Shown here piece after piece: positions 1 to 7,057 of a stretch of 34,102 nucleotides of DNA; the first letter of the stretch is position 1, and each line of letters opens with the position of its first letter. The position numbers and the translations under genes were made by a program. The stretch comes from an uncultured Bacilli bacterium (GTDB lineage Bacteria; Bacillota_I; Bacilli_A; RF39; UBA660), in contig CALVUN010000064.1 in the NCBI GenBank assembly GCA_944363595.1, positions 1-34,102 on the forward strand, read 5' to 3'. The notes under the pieces are model-generated. The model was not told the DNA's origin. It ran no database searches and worked only from the letters and a program-made list of their open reading frames with translations.

Positions 1-141
1 AGTTCCCATCATATCTTGTTGATAACGCAAGCAAAGCTCCCATCAAATCGTCTAGAATTTAAAAAAAGTTTCCCAACATTTCGTCAGAAAACTTATTTTT
101 TAGTTCCCATCAAATCGTGTAGAACCATTATTTGGTTGACA
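1..141. repeat. Four imperfect 23-bp direct repeats, possible insertion-sequence end
   Basis: Four related 23-bp units start at 1, 35, 67 and 102 (periods 34, 32 and 35 bp). The units at 35-57 and 102-124 match at 21 of 23 positions. Read on the minus strand they share the core TGATGGGA or TGTTGGGA followed by CT. Multiple short terminal repeats with an outer TG...CA end are known for IS21-family elements. Here the minus strand reads TGTCAACC at 141-134, which could be the outer tip, 9 bp beyond the stop codon of the adjacent gene. The repeats are seen directly; the element assignment is inference because no transposase lies in the window. Confidence 0.5.
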
Positions 142-149
142 ATTTCTTT

Positions 150-593
150 TTAATGATGATGATCATGTGGATTATATTTCTTTTTTTCTTCCATCATATA
201 TTGAGTAATTTTTGTTTCTATTTCATCAAGAGCATTTTTACTTATGTTAGAAAGTAACACTTCTTCTTTTACTGAATCTATAATGATTTTACCCCAAATT
301 AGTCCTTGTTTAACGGTTAAATCATTAAACATATCTGGAGTAATAGCATAAAAGAAATATCCAAAGACTAATCTTTTAGTTGCATATATTAATCTTTTAT
401 CTGTTAGAGCAAAAACATAAGTGTTGACAAAATCAAGTGAGCTTGCATTTTTTTGACCTAAGAAAACATATAATACTTTTTCATCAGGATTTATATGACG
501 ATCGATAACTTTGCAATGTTGTTTAATACGCCAAGCAACTGTAAGTGGATATTTTCTTTTAAAGTTACGAGCCATTTGATATGTTATACTCAT
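150..593 (-). CDS. PH-like domain protein, function unknown
   Basis: This 147-residue soluble protein has no signal peptide or membrane segment. The middle (about residues 38-105) alternates hydrophobic strands with the pattern 'FALTDKRLIYAT', typical of bacterial PH-like (YokE/DUF-type) domains, where a strand containing T-x-x-R-L-x-Y/F is characteristic. An amphipathic helix follows, then a Lys-rich tail ending in HDHHH (residues 143-147), which might bind metal. The start has a GAAAGGAAAG-type ribosome site. It lies 23 nt downstream of the thioredoxin-like gene and probably shares its promoter. No hairpin terminator follows; the repeat cluster begins within 9 bp of the stop. The domain call is from pattern only. 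Confidence 0.6.
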   Translation of the reverse strand: MSITYQMARNFKRKYPLTVAWRIKQHCKVIDRHINPDEKVLYVFLGQKNASSLDFVNTYVFALTDKRLIYATKRLVFGYFFYAITPDMFNDLTVKQGLIWGKIIIDSVKEEVLLSNISKNALDEIETKITQYMMEEKKKYNPHDHHH

Positions 594-616
594 AATATCT
601 TTCCTTTCTTTTTACT

Positions 617-1096
617 CTATGATTCGACAACTACGTTTTCTTCAAGGAAGTCTATAAATGTTTCTTCATCTGTTTCACCTTCTAAGTAGTCTACAACGGT
701 TTCACCCATAAGTATTAGTGTTGTTGGTGTACCCCATTGATTTTTCTTAAGAAAACTATTAGATGTTGATAACGAACTCATATTTTCATTACTAAATTCA
801 TCAAGATCAACATATTTGATAGGAAGATTCCTGTCTTCACTTACTTCTTCAACAATTGGCATAAAATTTTGACAATGTGAACATGTTGCACTGCTTAAGA
901 CAACAATAAATGGTTCGCCACTTTTTACTAATTCATCATATTCTTCATATGTAATTTGAGTTAATCCTCCTTCTCCTGAAATAGTAATTGGTTTTTCTAT
1001 TTTTGGTGCATTTCCTTGAATTGCGAAAAAACTAATTGCAACAATGGCAATTACACCAATAATTAATGCTATATCTGATTTTTTTATTTTTCTCAT
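617..1096 (-). CDS. Membrane-anchored thioredoxin-like protein
   Basis: The 159-residue protein has an N-terminal membrane anchor (about residues 9-28, after the basic start MRKIKKSD), so the rest probably faces outward. The thioredoxin fold is shown by the active site C72-S-H-C75, preceded by a hydrophobic strand (FIVVLSS), and by the cis-proline loop G122-T-P124. It resembles the small extracytoplasmic thiol-disulfide proteins of Firmicutes annotated as bacteriocin-transport accessory or thioredoxin-family proteins. A role in extracellular disulfide exchange is inferred from the family. It is the first gene of a two-gene unit with the PH-like gene, has an AGGAGG ribosome site, and follows a good sigma-A-type promoter with two upstream operator-like dyads. 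Confidence 0.8.
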   Translation of the reverse strand: MRKIKKSDIALIIGVIAIVAISFFAIQGNAPKIEKPITISGEGGLTQITYEEYDELVKSGEPFIVVLSSATCSHCQNFMPIVEEVSEDRNLPIKYVDLDEFSNENMSSLSTSNSFLKKNQWGTPTTLILMGETVVDYLEGETDEETFIDFLEENVVVES

Positions 1097-1114
1097 TTTG
1101 TACCTCCTGATATA

Positions 1115-1143
1115 ATTTTACACTTTTTTTGTATTAAAATCAA
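1115..1143 (-). promoter_or_regulatory. Promoter of the thioredoxin-like gene
   Basis: On the minus strand, TTGATT (1143-1138) and TAAAAT (1120-1115) are separated by exactly 17 bp. This is a good vegetative promoter 19 bp before the start codon. The two dyads at 1149-1196 sit directly upstream of the -35 element. Confidence 0.65.
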
Positions 1144-1147
1144 GTTT

Positions 1148-1196
1148 TTGAAACTATTTGATATTAGTTTTGTTGAAACTATTTGATATTAGTTTC
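1148..1196. promoter_or_regulatory. Tandem 23-bp repeat with dyad symmetry, operator-like
   Basis: A 23-bp unit occurs twice without mismatch, at 1148-1170 and 1173-1195 (period 25 bp). Each unit is an inverted repeat: GAAACTA, 8 bp, then TAGTTT, with the full TAGTTTC in the second copy. Two tandem dyads just upstream of a -35 element suggest a binding site for a dimeric regulator, either an activator or a repressor. The regulator is unknown. A simple tandem duplication without function is the alternative. Confidence 0.5.
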
Positions 1197-1270
1197 TGAA
1201 TTCTGAAAATAATTGTAATTTGCTTTATTAAATTTATATTTAATTTTAATATTAATTTTCCACATAAATT

Positions 1271-1296
1271 AAAAAAACGCTATTGCTTGCGTTTTT
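1271..1296 (-). terminator. Intrinsic terminator overlapping the dehydrogenase stop codon
   Basis: On the minus strand AAAAACGC pairs with GCGTTTTT around an 8-nt loop and runs into a U tract. The TAG stop of the dehydrogenase gene (1282-1280) lies where the loop meets the 3' arm, so the last codons (Gln-Lys-Arg-Lys-Gln) encode the 5' arm and the loop. Confidence 0.8.
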
Positions 1297-2026
1297 GGAT
1301 ATGGGAATTAACCGTTAATACTAATTTTGATGGGGCAATTTTAGCTAATAGATGTGTTATTTTCATATTTGGGGGAATTATTATTAGTTTGTTTTTGAAC
1401 ATGTTATCAATAGCATATTTGGCAGCATATTCACTGGTGATTGGCATTAAACTGAATTTGACATTAGCAACATTATTAAAATTTGTTTGAACTGGTCCTG
1501 GACAAAATACAGATATTTTTACATTTGAGTTGTCATTTTTTAATTCTTGATTAATTGCTAGACTTAAATTTAAGATATATGCTTTCGTGGCATAATACGT
1601 TGCCATATATGGTCCTGGCATGAAACTTGCCATCGATGCTACATTTAGTATTCGACCATGATTTTTTTTGATAAAATCTTGTAAGAATAGTTTTGTTAAG
1701 ATATGGTAAGCTTTGATATTTAAGTCTATCATATTTAATTCTTTATCTAATGATGTTTCAGTAAAATTACCTGCATCCCCAAAACCGGCATTATTAATTA
1801 AGATATCAATATTTTCTTTTTTTACCATTTGATATAATTTAAAACAATCTTCTTGTTTACTTAAATCTAAACCAAAGGTTTTTACTTTTACTTTACTATT
1901 TTTATATATTTCATCTAATTTTTCTTTGTTACGAGAGACTAAAAATAAATTATAACCAAAACTTTCTAAGTAATGGGCCATGTCTCTTCCTATACCTGAT
2001 GATGCTCCAGTGATTAATACTTTCAT
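1280..2026 (-). CDS. Short-chain dehydrogenase/reductase (SDR)
   Basis: This is a classical SDR of 248 residues, a typical family length. The cofactor motif TGASSGIG is at residues 6-13, the NNAG motif at 78-81, Asn103 in helix 4, Ser131 as the likely catalytic serine, and Y144-x-x-x-K148 as the catalytic pair. PGPVQT (176-181) is the nicotinamide-side loop. Arg32 after the second strand (LVSRN) suggests NADPH preference. The substrate cannot be read; the closest general type is the DltE/YqjQ-like group of cytosolic oxidoreductases. It is the last gene of a three-gene unit, 11 nt after the helical-bundle gene, and its stop lies within the terminator hairpin. Confidence 0.85.
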   Translation of the reverse strand: MKVLITGASSGIGRDMAHYLESFGYNLFLVSRNKEKLDEIYKNSKVKVKTFGLDLSKQEDCFKLYQMVKKENIDILINNAGFGDAGNFTETSLDKELNMIDLNIKAYHILTKLFLQDFIKKNHGRILNVASMASFMPGPYMATYYATKAYILNLSLAINQELKNDNSNVKISVFCPGPVQTNFNNVANVKFSLMPITSEYAAKYAIDNMFKNKLIIIPPNMKITHLLAKIAPSKLVLTVNSHIQKRKQ

Positions 2027-2037
2027 ATATTTCCTCC

Positions 2038-2475
2038 CTATAGATATGTTTTTAAATCTTTAATACCTTTTTCTTGAAATTCTTTAATTTCTTTAGCTAT
2101 ATTTATTACTTTATGATCTACTTCTTTTTTGTATTTCTCTATTCTTTTTTCGGCATCAATAATCCCCATGGTGAAACCTTTAATTATCATATCTGCAATA
2201 CGGGCATCGGAATTATCTTTCATTAATTCCATTTTTATACCCATAAATGATCCTAAATCGGCTTTTAATCCTTTACTTTTGGGTTCCGCTTGGTAATCCT
2301 TTAATAATTTTTGACATTTTTTTAAGATTTCTTCATAACCTTTTAATTTGTCTTCAACTAATTTTTTTATTTTATTATCTTTATTGTTTATTGTATTGAT
2401 TAGATTAGTTAAAGATTTTACGCCCATGTCAGCATCTTGATAGATATATTCTAATAATTCTACATTTTTATCCAT
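2038..2475 (-). CDS. Unknown all-helical (ferritin-like bundle?) protein
   Basis: I do not recognise a named family. The 145 residues are almost all amphipathic helix with high Lys/Glu/Asp content. The layout suggests a four-helix bundle: residues 3-30, 33-62, a Gly-containing middle near 70-105, and 108-143. It resembles DUF2383 or ferritin-like stress proteins in length and helix pattern, but the Glu/His metal ligands of ferritins are not evident. No membrane segment or signal peptide is seen. The start has AAAGGATGATATC before ATG, and a 13-bp palindrome (2489-2501) precedes the ribosome site. It lies between the coiled-coil gene and the dehydrogenase on one transcript. Confidence 0.55.
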   Translation of the reverse strand: MDKNVELLEYIYQDADMGVKSLTNLINTINNKDNKIKKLVEDKLKGYEEILKKCQKLLKDYQAEPKSKGLKADLGSFMGIKMELMKDNSDARIADMIIKGFTMGIIDAEKRIEKYKKEVDHKVINIAKEIKEFQEKGIKDLKTYL

Positions 2476-2522
2476 GATATCATCCTTTCATAATTATTAT
2501 GAGAAAAATGGGAATATATATA

Positions 2523-3119
2523 CTACCTTTTGACTTTTGTTTTTGATGGAGCTTTCTTTAAATATATTCTTAGTTTTTCTTCAAGATATGAAATGTTTAT
2601 TTTATTTATATGATTATTTATTCGTTCTTTGATGATATCTTCTATAAAATTGTTAATAATGTTATTTAGTATTTTATCTGACAATTTATTACTTATAGTT
2701 ATTAATTCATTTTTGGGTATTTTAAAAGCATTGGTGAAAATTATGGTTTGGGGTTTGGCTTTGGCATTTTTTTGGTAAATGATATGAATATTTCCTTGTT
2801 CAATCTCATCCCAAAAAGTTGCTTTTTCTTTATCGAAACATGTTGCCTTAGAATTATATATTATACCAAAGTATTCTTTGTTGATGGAACGTTTATTATA
2901 TGGTGTAAAACATAATTCTTGAAAATGATAATTATTTTGAGTGTAATTGTTTATTAATTTTATTATTATAGGCATTATTAATTCAATAGGAAATTGAGAG
3001 TTTTGATATAGAACTTTTTTCTTTTTCTCTAGTTCTTCTTTCATACTTTGTAATTTTTTTTCTTCATTATTGATGGTTTTAGTTAAATTATTTAATTCAT
3101 CAATGAACTTATCCAACAT
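2523..3119 (-). CDS. Unknown protein with N-terminal coiled coil
   Basis: The 198-residue protein has no family I recognise. Residues 3-38 form a charged coiled coil (repeated Glu/Lys with Leu/Ile heptads). Residues 45-150 look like a mixed alpha/beta domain, and the end is basic (KKAPSKTKVKR). No membrane segment is seen, so it is probably cytosolic. It is the first gene of the unit that continues with the helical-bundle protein and the SDR. It has an unusually strong AGGGGGA ribosome site. Its apparent extended -10 lies only 17 bp before the ATG and is joined to the rplQ terminator. Confidence 0.55.
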   Translation of the reverse strand: MLDKFIDELNNLTKTINNEEKKLQSMKEELEKKKKVLYQNSQFPIELIMPIIIKLINNYTQNNYHFQELCFTPYNKRSINKEYFGIIYNSKATCFDKEKATFWDEIEQGNIHIIYQKNAKAKPQTIIFTNAFKIPKNELITISNKLSDKILNNIINNFIEDIIKERINNHINKINISYLEEKLRIYLKKAPSKTKVKR

Positions 3120-3135
3120 AGTAATTCCCCCTTTA

Positions 3136-3145
3136 ATTATAACAT
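3136..3145 (-). promoter_or_regulatory. Extended -10 promoter for the coiled-coil gene
   Basis: ATGTTATAAT on the minus strand gives a consensus TATAAT (3141-3136) with a TGn extension. No -35 hexamer is found at proper spacing (TTGACT is only 13 bp away). The predicted start near 3129 leaves a leader of about 10 nt that is almost entirely ribosome site. Confidence 0.45.
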
Positions 3146-3146
3146 A

Positions 3147-3175
3147 AAAAAGATAGTCAATAAATACTATCTTTT
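3147..3175 (-). terminator. Terminator of the ribosomal superoperon
   Basis: The minus strand reads AAAAGATAGT, an 8-nt loop, then ACTATCTTTTTT. The stem begins at the rplQ stop codon (3176-3174). The U tract abuts the extended -10 of the next gene. Confidence 0.8.
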
Positions 3176-3515
3176 ATACTAATTCTAAGATAACCATTAA
3201 AGCGTTATCGCCTTTTCTTTCTGTTGTTTTGATAATTCTTGTATAACCACCATTTCTGTCTTTGTAACGTGGCGCTAAATCGTCAAATACTTTTTTTACA
3301 CATTCATTATCATTATGTAAGAAAGCTAATGCTAGTCTTCTTGATACTAAAGTTCCTTTTTTACCATAAGTTACCATTTTATCGAATGATTTTCTTACTT
3401 CTTTAGCTCTAGTTTCTGTTGTTACTATTTTTTCATTCATGATTAGTTGTTTGGTTAAAGTTGCTAGCATACTGCGACGATGTTTGTTATCTCTTCCTAG
3501 TTTTCTATATGCCAT
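3174..3515 (-). CDS. rplQ: 50S ribosomal protein L17
   Basis: L17 is a late-assembly protein of the large subunit near the exit side. The 113 residues include the diagnostic start [17 protein letters not shown], the segment [20 protein letters not shown], and the end [21 protein letters not shown]. Length is typical of the short bacterial form (110-130). It is the last gene of the alpha-operon segment, 18 nt after rpoA with an AAGGAGGA ribosome site, and is followed by an intrinsic terminator that starts at its stop codon. Confidence 0.98.
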   Translation of the reverse strand: MAYRKLGRDNKHRRSMLATLTKQLIMNEKIVTTETRAKEVRKSFDKMVTYGKKGTLVSRRLALAFLHNDNECVKKVFDDLAPRYKDRNGGYTRIIKTTERKGDNALMVILELV

Positions 3516-3533
3516 GATTTCCTCCTTACTTAA

Positions 3534-4493
3534 TTAGTCTTCATCTCTAAATTTTAAGCCCATACTTTTTACTTTGTCCATAACTTCTTTAAGTGATTTC
3601 TTTCCTAAATTACGAATTTTCATCATTTCATTTTCACTTTTATCAACTAAGTCATGTAAAGTAAGTATGCCTGCACGTTTTAAGCAATTGTATGCTCTGA
3701 CAGATAAATCTAAGTCATCAATAGATGTTTCTAGGGCTTTTTGATTTGGATCTTCCGCTTTTGAAATCATTAATCCTGTTTCATCAGCTATTTCATTTAA
3801 ATCTGCTAGTATTTCGAAGTGTTCAATTAAGATTCTGCTTGCTAAAGCAATTGATTCTTCGGGAGTTATTGAACCGTTAGTCCATACTTCGAAAATTAGT
3901 TTATCAAAGTTGTTATTTTGACCAACACGAGCTGTTTCTACTTCATAGTTAATTCTTTCAATTGGTGAAAATAGGCTATCAATATAAATGACATTGGCTT
4001 TATTATTTTTTTCACCATATATTTTTTTATTTTCTTCAGCGCGATTGTAACCACGACCACTGCCAATTGTCATTTCCATATTAATACTTCCGCCTTCTGC
4101 TAAAGTACAGATTATTTGGTCTTTATTGAAAATTTCAATATCAGCATCTACTTCAATGTCACCTGCGGTTACAACACCTGGTTTATTTGCAGATAATCTT
4201 ATGATTTTATTTTCATCTTTGGAATGATTTTTTAGGACAACACTCTTTAAATTTAATACGATTGCTGTTACATCTTCAATAACGCCATCTATTTTTTGAA
4301 ATTCATGTGCTACACCATCAATTTTTACACTTGTAATTGCATCTCCAGGTAATGATGATAGTATTACTCTTCTTAGGGCATTTCCTAATGTTGTTCCGAA
4401 ACCTCTTTCTAATGGTTCGATTTCAAATTTACCATAGTGATTATCTTTGATATATTCTTTTACTTTATAATCTGGTTTTTCAAATTTTAACAA
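3534..4493 (-). CDS. rpoA: RNA polymerase alpha subunit
   Basis: Alpha nucleates RNA polymerase assembly and contacts UP elements and activators. The N-terminal domain shows the assembly motif ERGFGTTLGNALRRVILSSL (residues 29-48). The C-terminal domain spans about 254-319 and contains R266, equivalent to E. coli R265 that contacts DNA, and the helix-hairpin-helix RNLGKKSLKEV. At 319 residues it is close to the usual 314. A flexible acidic linker near 235-253 joins the domains. It lies between rpsK and rplQ, as in other Firmicutes. The transferred AGG-to-Met code of some Bacilli is not needed to read it. Confidence 0.98.
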   Translation of the reverse strand: MLKFEKPDYKVKEYIKDNHYGKFEIEPLERGFGTTLGNALRRVILSSLPGDAITSVKIDGVAHEFQKIDGVIEDVTAIVLNLKSVVLKNHSKDENKIIRLSANKPGVVTAGDIEVDADIEIFNKDQIICTLAEGGSINMEMTIGSGRGYNRAEENKKIYGEKNNKANVIYIDSLFSPIERINYEVETARVGQNNNFDKLIFEVWTNGSITPEESIALASRILIEHFEILADLNEIADETGLMISKAEDPNQKALETSIDDLDLSVRAYNCLKRAGILTLHDLVDKSENEMMKIRNLGKKSLKEVMDKVKSMGLKFRDED

Positions 4494-4515
4494 TTTAAAA
4501 CACTCCCTTTCTTAA

Positions 4516-4899
4516 TTATCCACGACGTCTTTTTGGTGGACGGCATCCATTATGTGGAATTGGTGTTACATCTGTAATTGACTTTACTTCTAATCCTGCA
4601 GATTGTAATGAACGGATTGCTGTTTCACGTCCAGCACCTAAACCTTTTACAAAGACATCAACAGTCTTCATACCCATTGCAGCAGCTTCACGAGCAGCAC
4701 TTTCAGCAGCTTGGCTTGCAGCATATGGTGTTGATTTTTTGCTTCCTTTAATTCCAATTTTTCCTGATGATGCCCAACTTATTACGTTACCATCTTTATC
4801 AGTAATAGTTACAATAGTATTATTGAAAGATGAACGAATATGTGCTTCACCATTTGGAACATTCTTTTTTACTTTACGTTTTCTTGCTTTATAAGCCAT
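4516..4899 (-). CDS. rpsK: 30S ribosomal protein S11
   Basis: S11 sits on the platform of the small subunit and contacts 16S rRNA around helix 23/24 near the mRNA exit. The 127 residues show the family signature from [18 protein letters not shown] onward, the glycine-rich [16 protein letters not shown], and the very basic end [16 protein letters not shown]. Length is typical. An AGGAGGA ribosome site precedes the ATG, 21 nt after rpsM. Confidence 0.98.
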   Translation of the reverse strand: MAYKARKRKVKKNVPNGEAHIRSSFNNTIVTITDKDGNVISWASSGKIGIKGSKKSTPYAASQAAESAAREAAAMGMKTVDVFVKGLGAGRETAIRSLQSAGLEVKSITDVTPIPHNGCRPPKRRRG

Positions 4900-4920
4900 A
4901 AAACTTGTCCTCCTTATTTA

Positions 4921-5289
4921 CTATTTTTTCTTATTAGCTACTGTCTTACGTTTTCCACCACGAGCAGTAACTGCATTTCTGTTTGTTCTTTGTCCTCTTA
5001 CTGGTAATTTTTTAGCATGACGAATACCACGGTAACATTTTATTTCCATAAGATTTTTGATATTCATACTTACTTCTCTTCTTAAGTCACCTTCAACTAA
5101 GTATTTATCTACTTCAGTTCTAATTCTAGTTAGTTCGTCATCTGTTAAATCTTTTGCTTTCTTGTTGATATCAACATTTGCATCAGTAAGAATTTTGTTA
5201 GATAGTTTTCTACCAATACCATAGATATAAGTAAGTGCTATTTCAATACGTTTGTTATTTGGTAGATCAATACCTTTAATACGTGCCAT
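4921..5289 (-). CDS. rpsM: 30S ribosomal protein S13
   Basis: S13 lies in the 30S head, makes intersubunit bridges and contacts the P-site tRNA through its basic tail. The 122-residue protein starts [21 protein letters not shown], has the helix-two-turn-helix region ending in [14 protein letters not shown], the conserved CYRGIRH, and the tail [18 protein letters not shown]. The length matches the family. It ends in TAG and follows rpmJ by 20 nt with an AGGAGG ribosome site. Confidence 0.98.
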   Translation of the reverse strand: MARIKGIDLPNNKRIEIALTYIYGIGRKLSNKILTDANVDINKKAKDLTDDELTRIRTEVDKYLVEGDLRREVSMNIKNLMEIKCYRGIRHAKKLPVRGQRTNRNAVTARGGKRKTVANKKK

Positions 5290-5309
5290 ATTATTTTTTC
5301 CCTCCTATA

Positions 5310-5423
5310 TTAACCTTGTTTTTGTTTGTGTTTTGGATTTTCACAAATTACCATTAATTTACCTTTACGTTTAATTACTTTGCATTTGTCACAAATAGGC
5401 TTGACTGACGCTCTTACTTTCAT
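5310..5423 (-). CDS. rpmJ: 50S ribosomal protein L36 (zinc-binding type)
   Basis: This is a 37-residue gene, [20 protein letters not shown] onward. It is a C+ L36 with the zinc ligands C11, C14, C27 and H32 all present. L36 binds domain VI-adjacent 23S rRNA late in assembly. It sits between infA and rpsM as expected. Its AGGAGGATG ribosome site (around 5437-5431) overlaps the infA stop codon, so the two genes are likely translationally coupled. The presence of the zinc form, together with zinc-type S14, implies no obvious zinc-sparing paralogue in this cluster. Confidence 0.97.
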   Translation of the reverse strand: MKVRASVKPICDKCKVIKRKGKLMVICENPKHKQKQG

Positions 5424-5435
5424 TTTTTCATCCTC

Positions 5436-5654
5436 CTATTTTTTATTATAAATTATACGCCCATGTGTTAGATCATAAGGTGATAATTGAATAACCACTT
5501 TATCACCTGGTAGAATACGTATATTATTTATGCGCATTTTACCAGAAACATGGGCTTCTACGATGTGGCCACCTTCGATTTCAACTTTGAATTTTCCTCC
5601 AGGTAAAATTTCTTGAACTTTACCTTCAGTTTCAATTACATCGCTTTTACTCAC
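5436..5654 (-). CDS. infA: Translation initiation factor IF-1
   Basis: IF-1 blocks the A site during initiation and assists IF-2 and IF-3. It is a single OB-fold: [19 protein letters not shown] at the start, then [20 protein letters not shown] and [12 protein letters not shown] place the start at GTG 5654, not the ATG three codons upstream. The ribosome site AGGAG ends directly at that ATG, whereas it lies 9 nt before the GTG, and the GTG gives 72 residues, the usual IF-1 length. The GTG lies inside the end of map (8-nt overlap GTGAGTAA), implying coupled translation. Confidence 0.96.
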   Translation of the reverse strand: MSKSDVIETEGKVQEILPGGKFKVEIEGGHIVEAHVSGKMRINNIRILPGDKVVIQLSPYDLTHGRIIYNKK

Positions 5655-6405
5655 AATTATCATCTCCTGTCAATATTTGATAACCATCTTTGGTTACGAC
5701 AATGCTATGTTCAAAATGAGCTGATGGTTTGCCATCTTGAGTTATTATTGTCCAATCATCATCTTCGATAAACACTTCACGTGTTCCTAAATTTAACATT
5801 GGTTCAATAGCAATTGTCATTCCTTCTTTTAAAACAGGTCCGGTATTTTCTTTACCATAATTTGGTACATCCGGATCTTCATGTAGGTGATTACCTACTC
5901 CATGTCCCACTAATTCTCTTACAACACCTAATTTGTGTTTATGAGCATATGTTTCAATGGCATGAGATATATCTCCTATATGTGCTCCAGGATGGACTTG
6001 TTTTAATCCTTCATATAATGCTTTCTCTGTATGCTCTAATAGATATTTCTTTTTTTCTGATACATCACCAACAGGATAACTCCATGCTGAATCACCATGA
6101 TATCCTTTATAACAAGCCCCAATATCAATACTGATGATATCACCATTTTTTAATTTACGATTGCTGGGAATGCCATGGACAACTTGATCATTTATGGATG
6201 TACAAATTGATCCAGGAAAGCCATTATAATTTAAAAATGATGGAGTTGCACCTTGACTTCTTATAAATTCTTCGGCAATTCTATCTAATTCTTTGGTTGT
6301 TATACCTGGTTTTAGATATGGCTTTAAATGTTGGTGAGTAAGATATACGATATGACCAGCTTTTTTCATTAATTCTATTTCATATTCACTTTTTATACTA
6401 ATCAT
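5647..6405 (-). CDS. map: Type I methionine aminopeptidase
   Basis: This enzyme removes the N-terminal methionine from nascent proteins. It is a 252-residue pita-bread fold enzyme. All five metal ligands are present: D94 (SIDIG), D105 (YHGDSAW), H168 (LVGHGVG), E201 (AIEPM) and E232 (HFEHS). The substrate-binding H77 is in VVHGIP. Length is normal for type I enzymes without a zinc-finger extension. It overlaps adk upstream by 8 nt (ATGATTAG) and infA downstream by 8 nt, the usual secY-adk-map-infA order of Firmicutes. Confidence 0.98.
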   Translation of the reverse strand: MISIKSEYEIELMKKAGHIVYLTHQHLKPYLKPGITTKELDRIAEEFIRSQGATPSFLNYNGFPGSICTSINDQVVHGIPSNRKLKNGDIISIDIGACYKGYHGDSAWSYPVGDVSEKKKYLLEHTEKALYEGLKQVHPGAHIGDISHAIETYAHKHKLGVVRELVGHGVGNHLHEDPDVPNYGKENTGPVLKEGMTIAIEPMLNLGTREVFIEDDDWTIITQDGKPSAHFEHSIVVTKDGYQILTGDDNCE

Positions 6406-7057
6406 TTATTACGCCTCTTATCTTATTTAACATTATTTCGTTTGTATCATTATTTTCTGATTTTATTTTTCTTAAAACACCTTTTTCTTCATAATAATTA
6501 ATTAGTGAACTGGTATTTTCTAGATAGGTATCGAAGCGTTTTAGGAATGTTTCTTCAGTATCATCTTTTCTTATTTCTAACTGATGATGACAGATATCAC
6601 ATATACCTTCTTTTTTAGGCTTAAATGCATCTATTTTGGTATTAAATGATGCTCCACAATGAGGACATACAACACGTCCTAAAGCTCTTTTTAATGCTAA
6701 TTCTTTATCTACTTCAAGATATATTACAATACCTAATTCTTTATTTAGACTTTTTAACATATCTTCATAGATTTTAGCTTGATGAATATTTCTTGGATAA
6801 CCATCTAGGATATAGCCATTATTACAATCATCTTGTTCTAATCTATTTTTTAATAAATTAGTTATAATTGTATCACTTATTAATTTACCATTTTTCATAT
6901 CTTCTGAAATTTCTTTTCCTAGTGATGTAGCTTTATTTACTTCATCTCTTAATAAGTCACCCGTTGAGATATGAGGAATATTATATTTATCTTGTAATAA
7001 TTTGGAATATGTTCCTTTTCCCGCAGCGGGAGGGGCGATAAAAATAATATTCTTCAT
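6398..7057 (-). CDS. adk: Adenylate kinase with altered P-loop
   Basis: Adenylate kinase interconverts ATP + AMP and 2 ADP. The 219-residue long form carries a zinc lid with C131, C134, C153 and C156. The AMP-binding STGDLLRDE (31-39) and [10 protein letters not shown] (81-90) are intact. The phosphate loop reads A8-P-P-A-A-G-K-G-T16 instead of the usual GxPGAGKGT, so two glycines are alanine while the catalytic Lys14 is kept. It shares the A of its start codon with the secY stop (TAATG) and overlaps map by 8 nt. I regard it as a functional Adk with an unusual loop. Confidence 0.97.
   Translation of the reverse strand: MKNIIFIAPPAAGKGTYSKLLQDKYNIPHISTGDLLRDEVNKATSLGKEISEDMKNGKLISDTIITNLLKNRLEQDDCNNGYILDGYPRNIHQAKIYEDMLKSLNKELGIVIYLEVDKELALKRALGRVVCPHCGASFNTKIDAFKPKKEGICDICHHQLEIRKDDTEETFLKRFDTYLENTSSLINYYEEKGVLRKIKSENNDTNEIMLNKIRGVIND

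Noticed and set aside
1-124. CRISPR-like array at the left edge
   Set aside because: The repeats differ from one another and the gaps are only about 9-12 bp, too short for spacers; no cas genes are in the window.
3142-3164. TTGACT as the -35 box for the coiled-coil gene
   Set aside because: It is only 13 bp from TATAAT and lies in the rplQ terminator; an extended -10 explains the site better.
5661-5663. ATG 5663 as the infA start
   Set aside because: The AGGAG site ends at this ATG with no spacing, and three extra residues would precede a normal IF-1; the GTG at 5654 has proper spacing.
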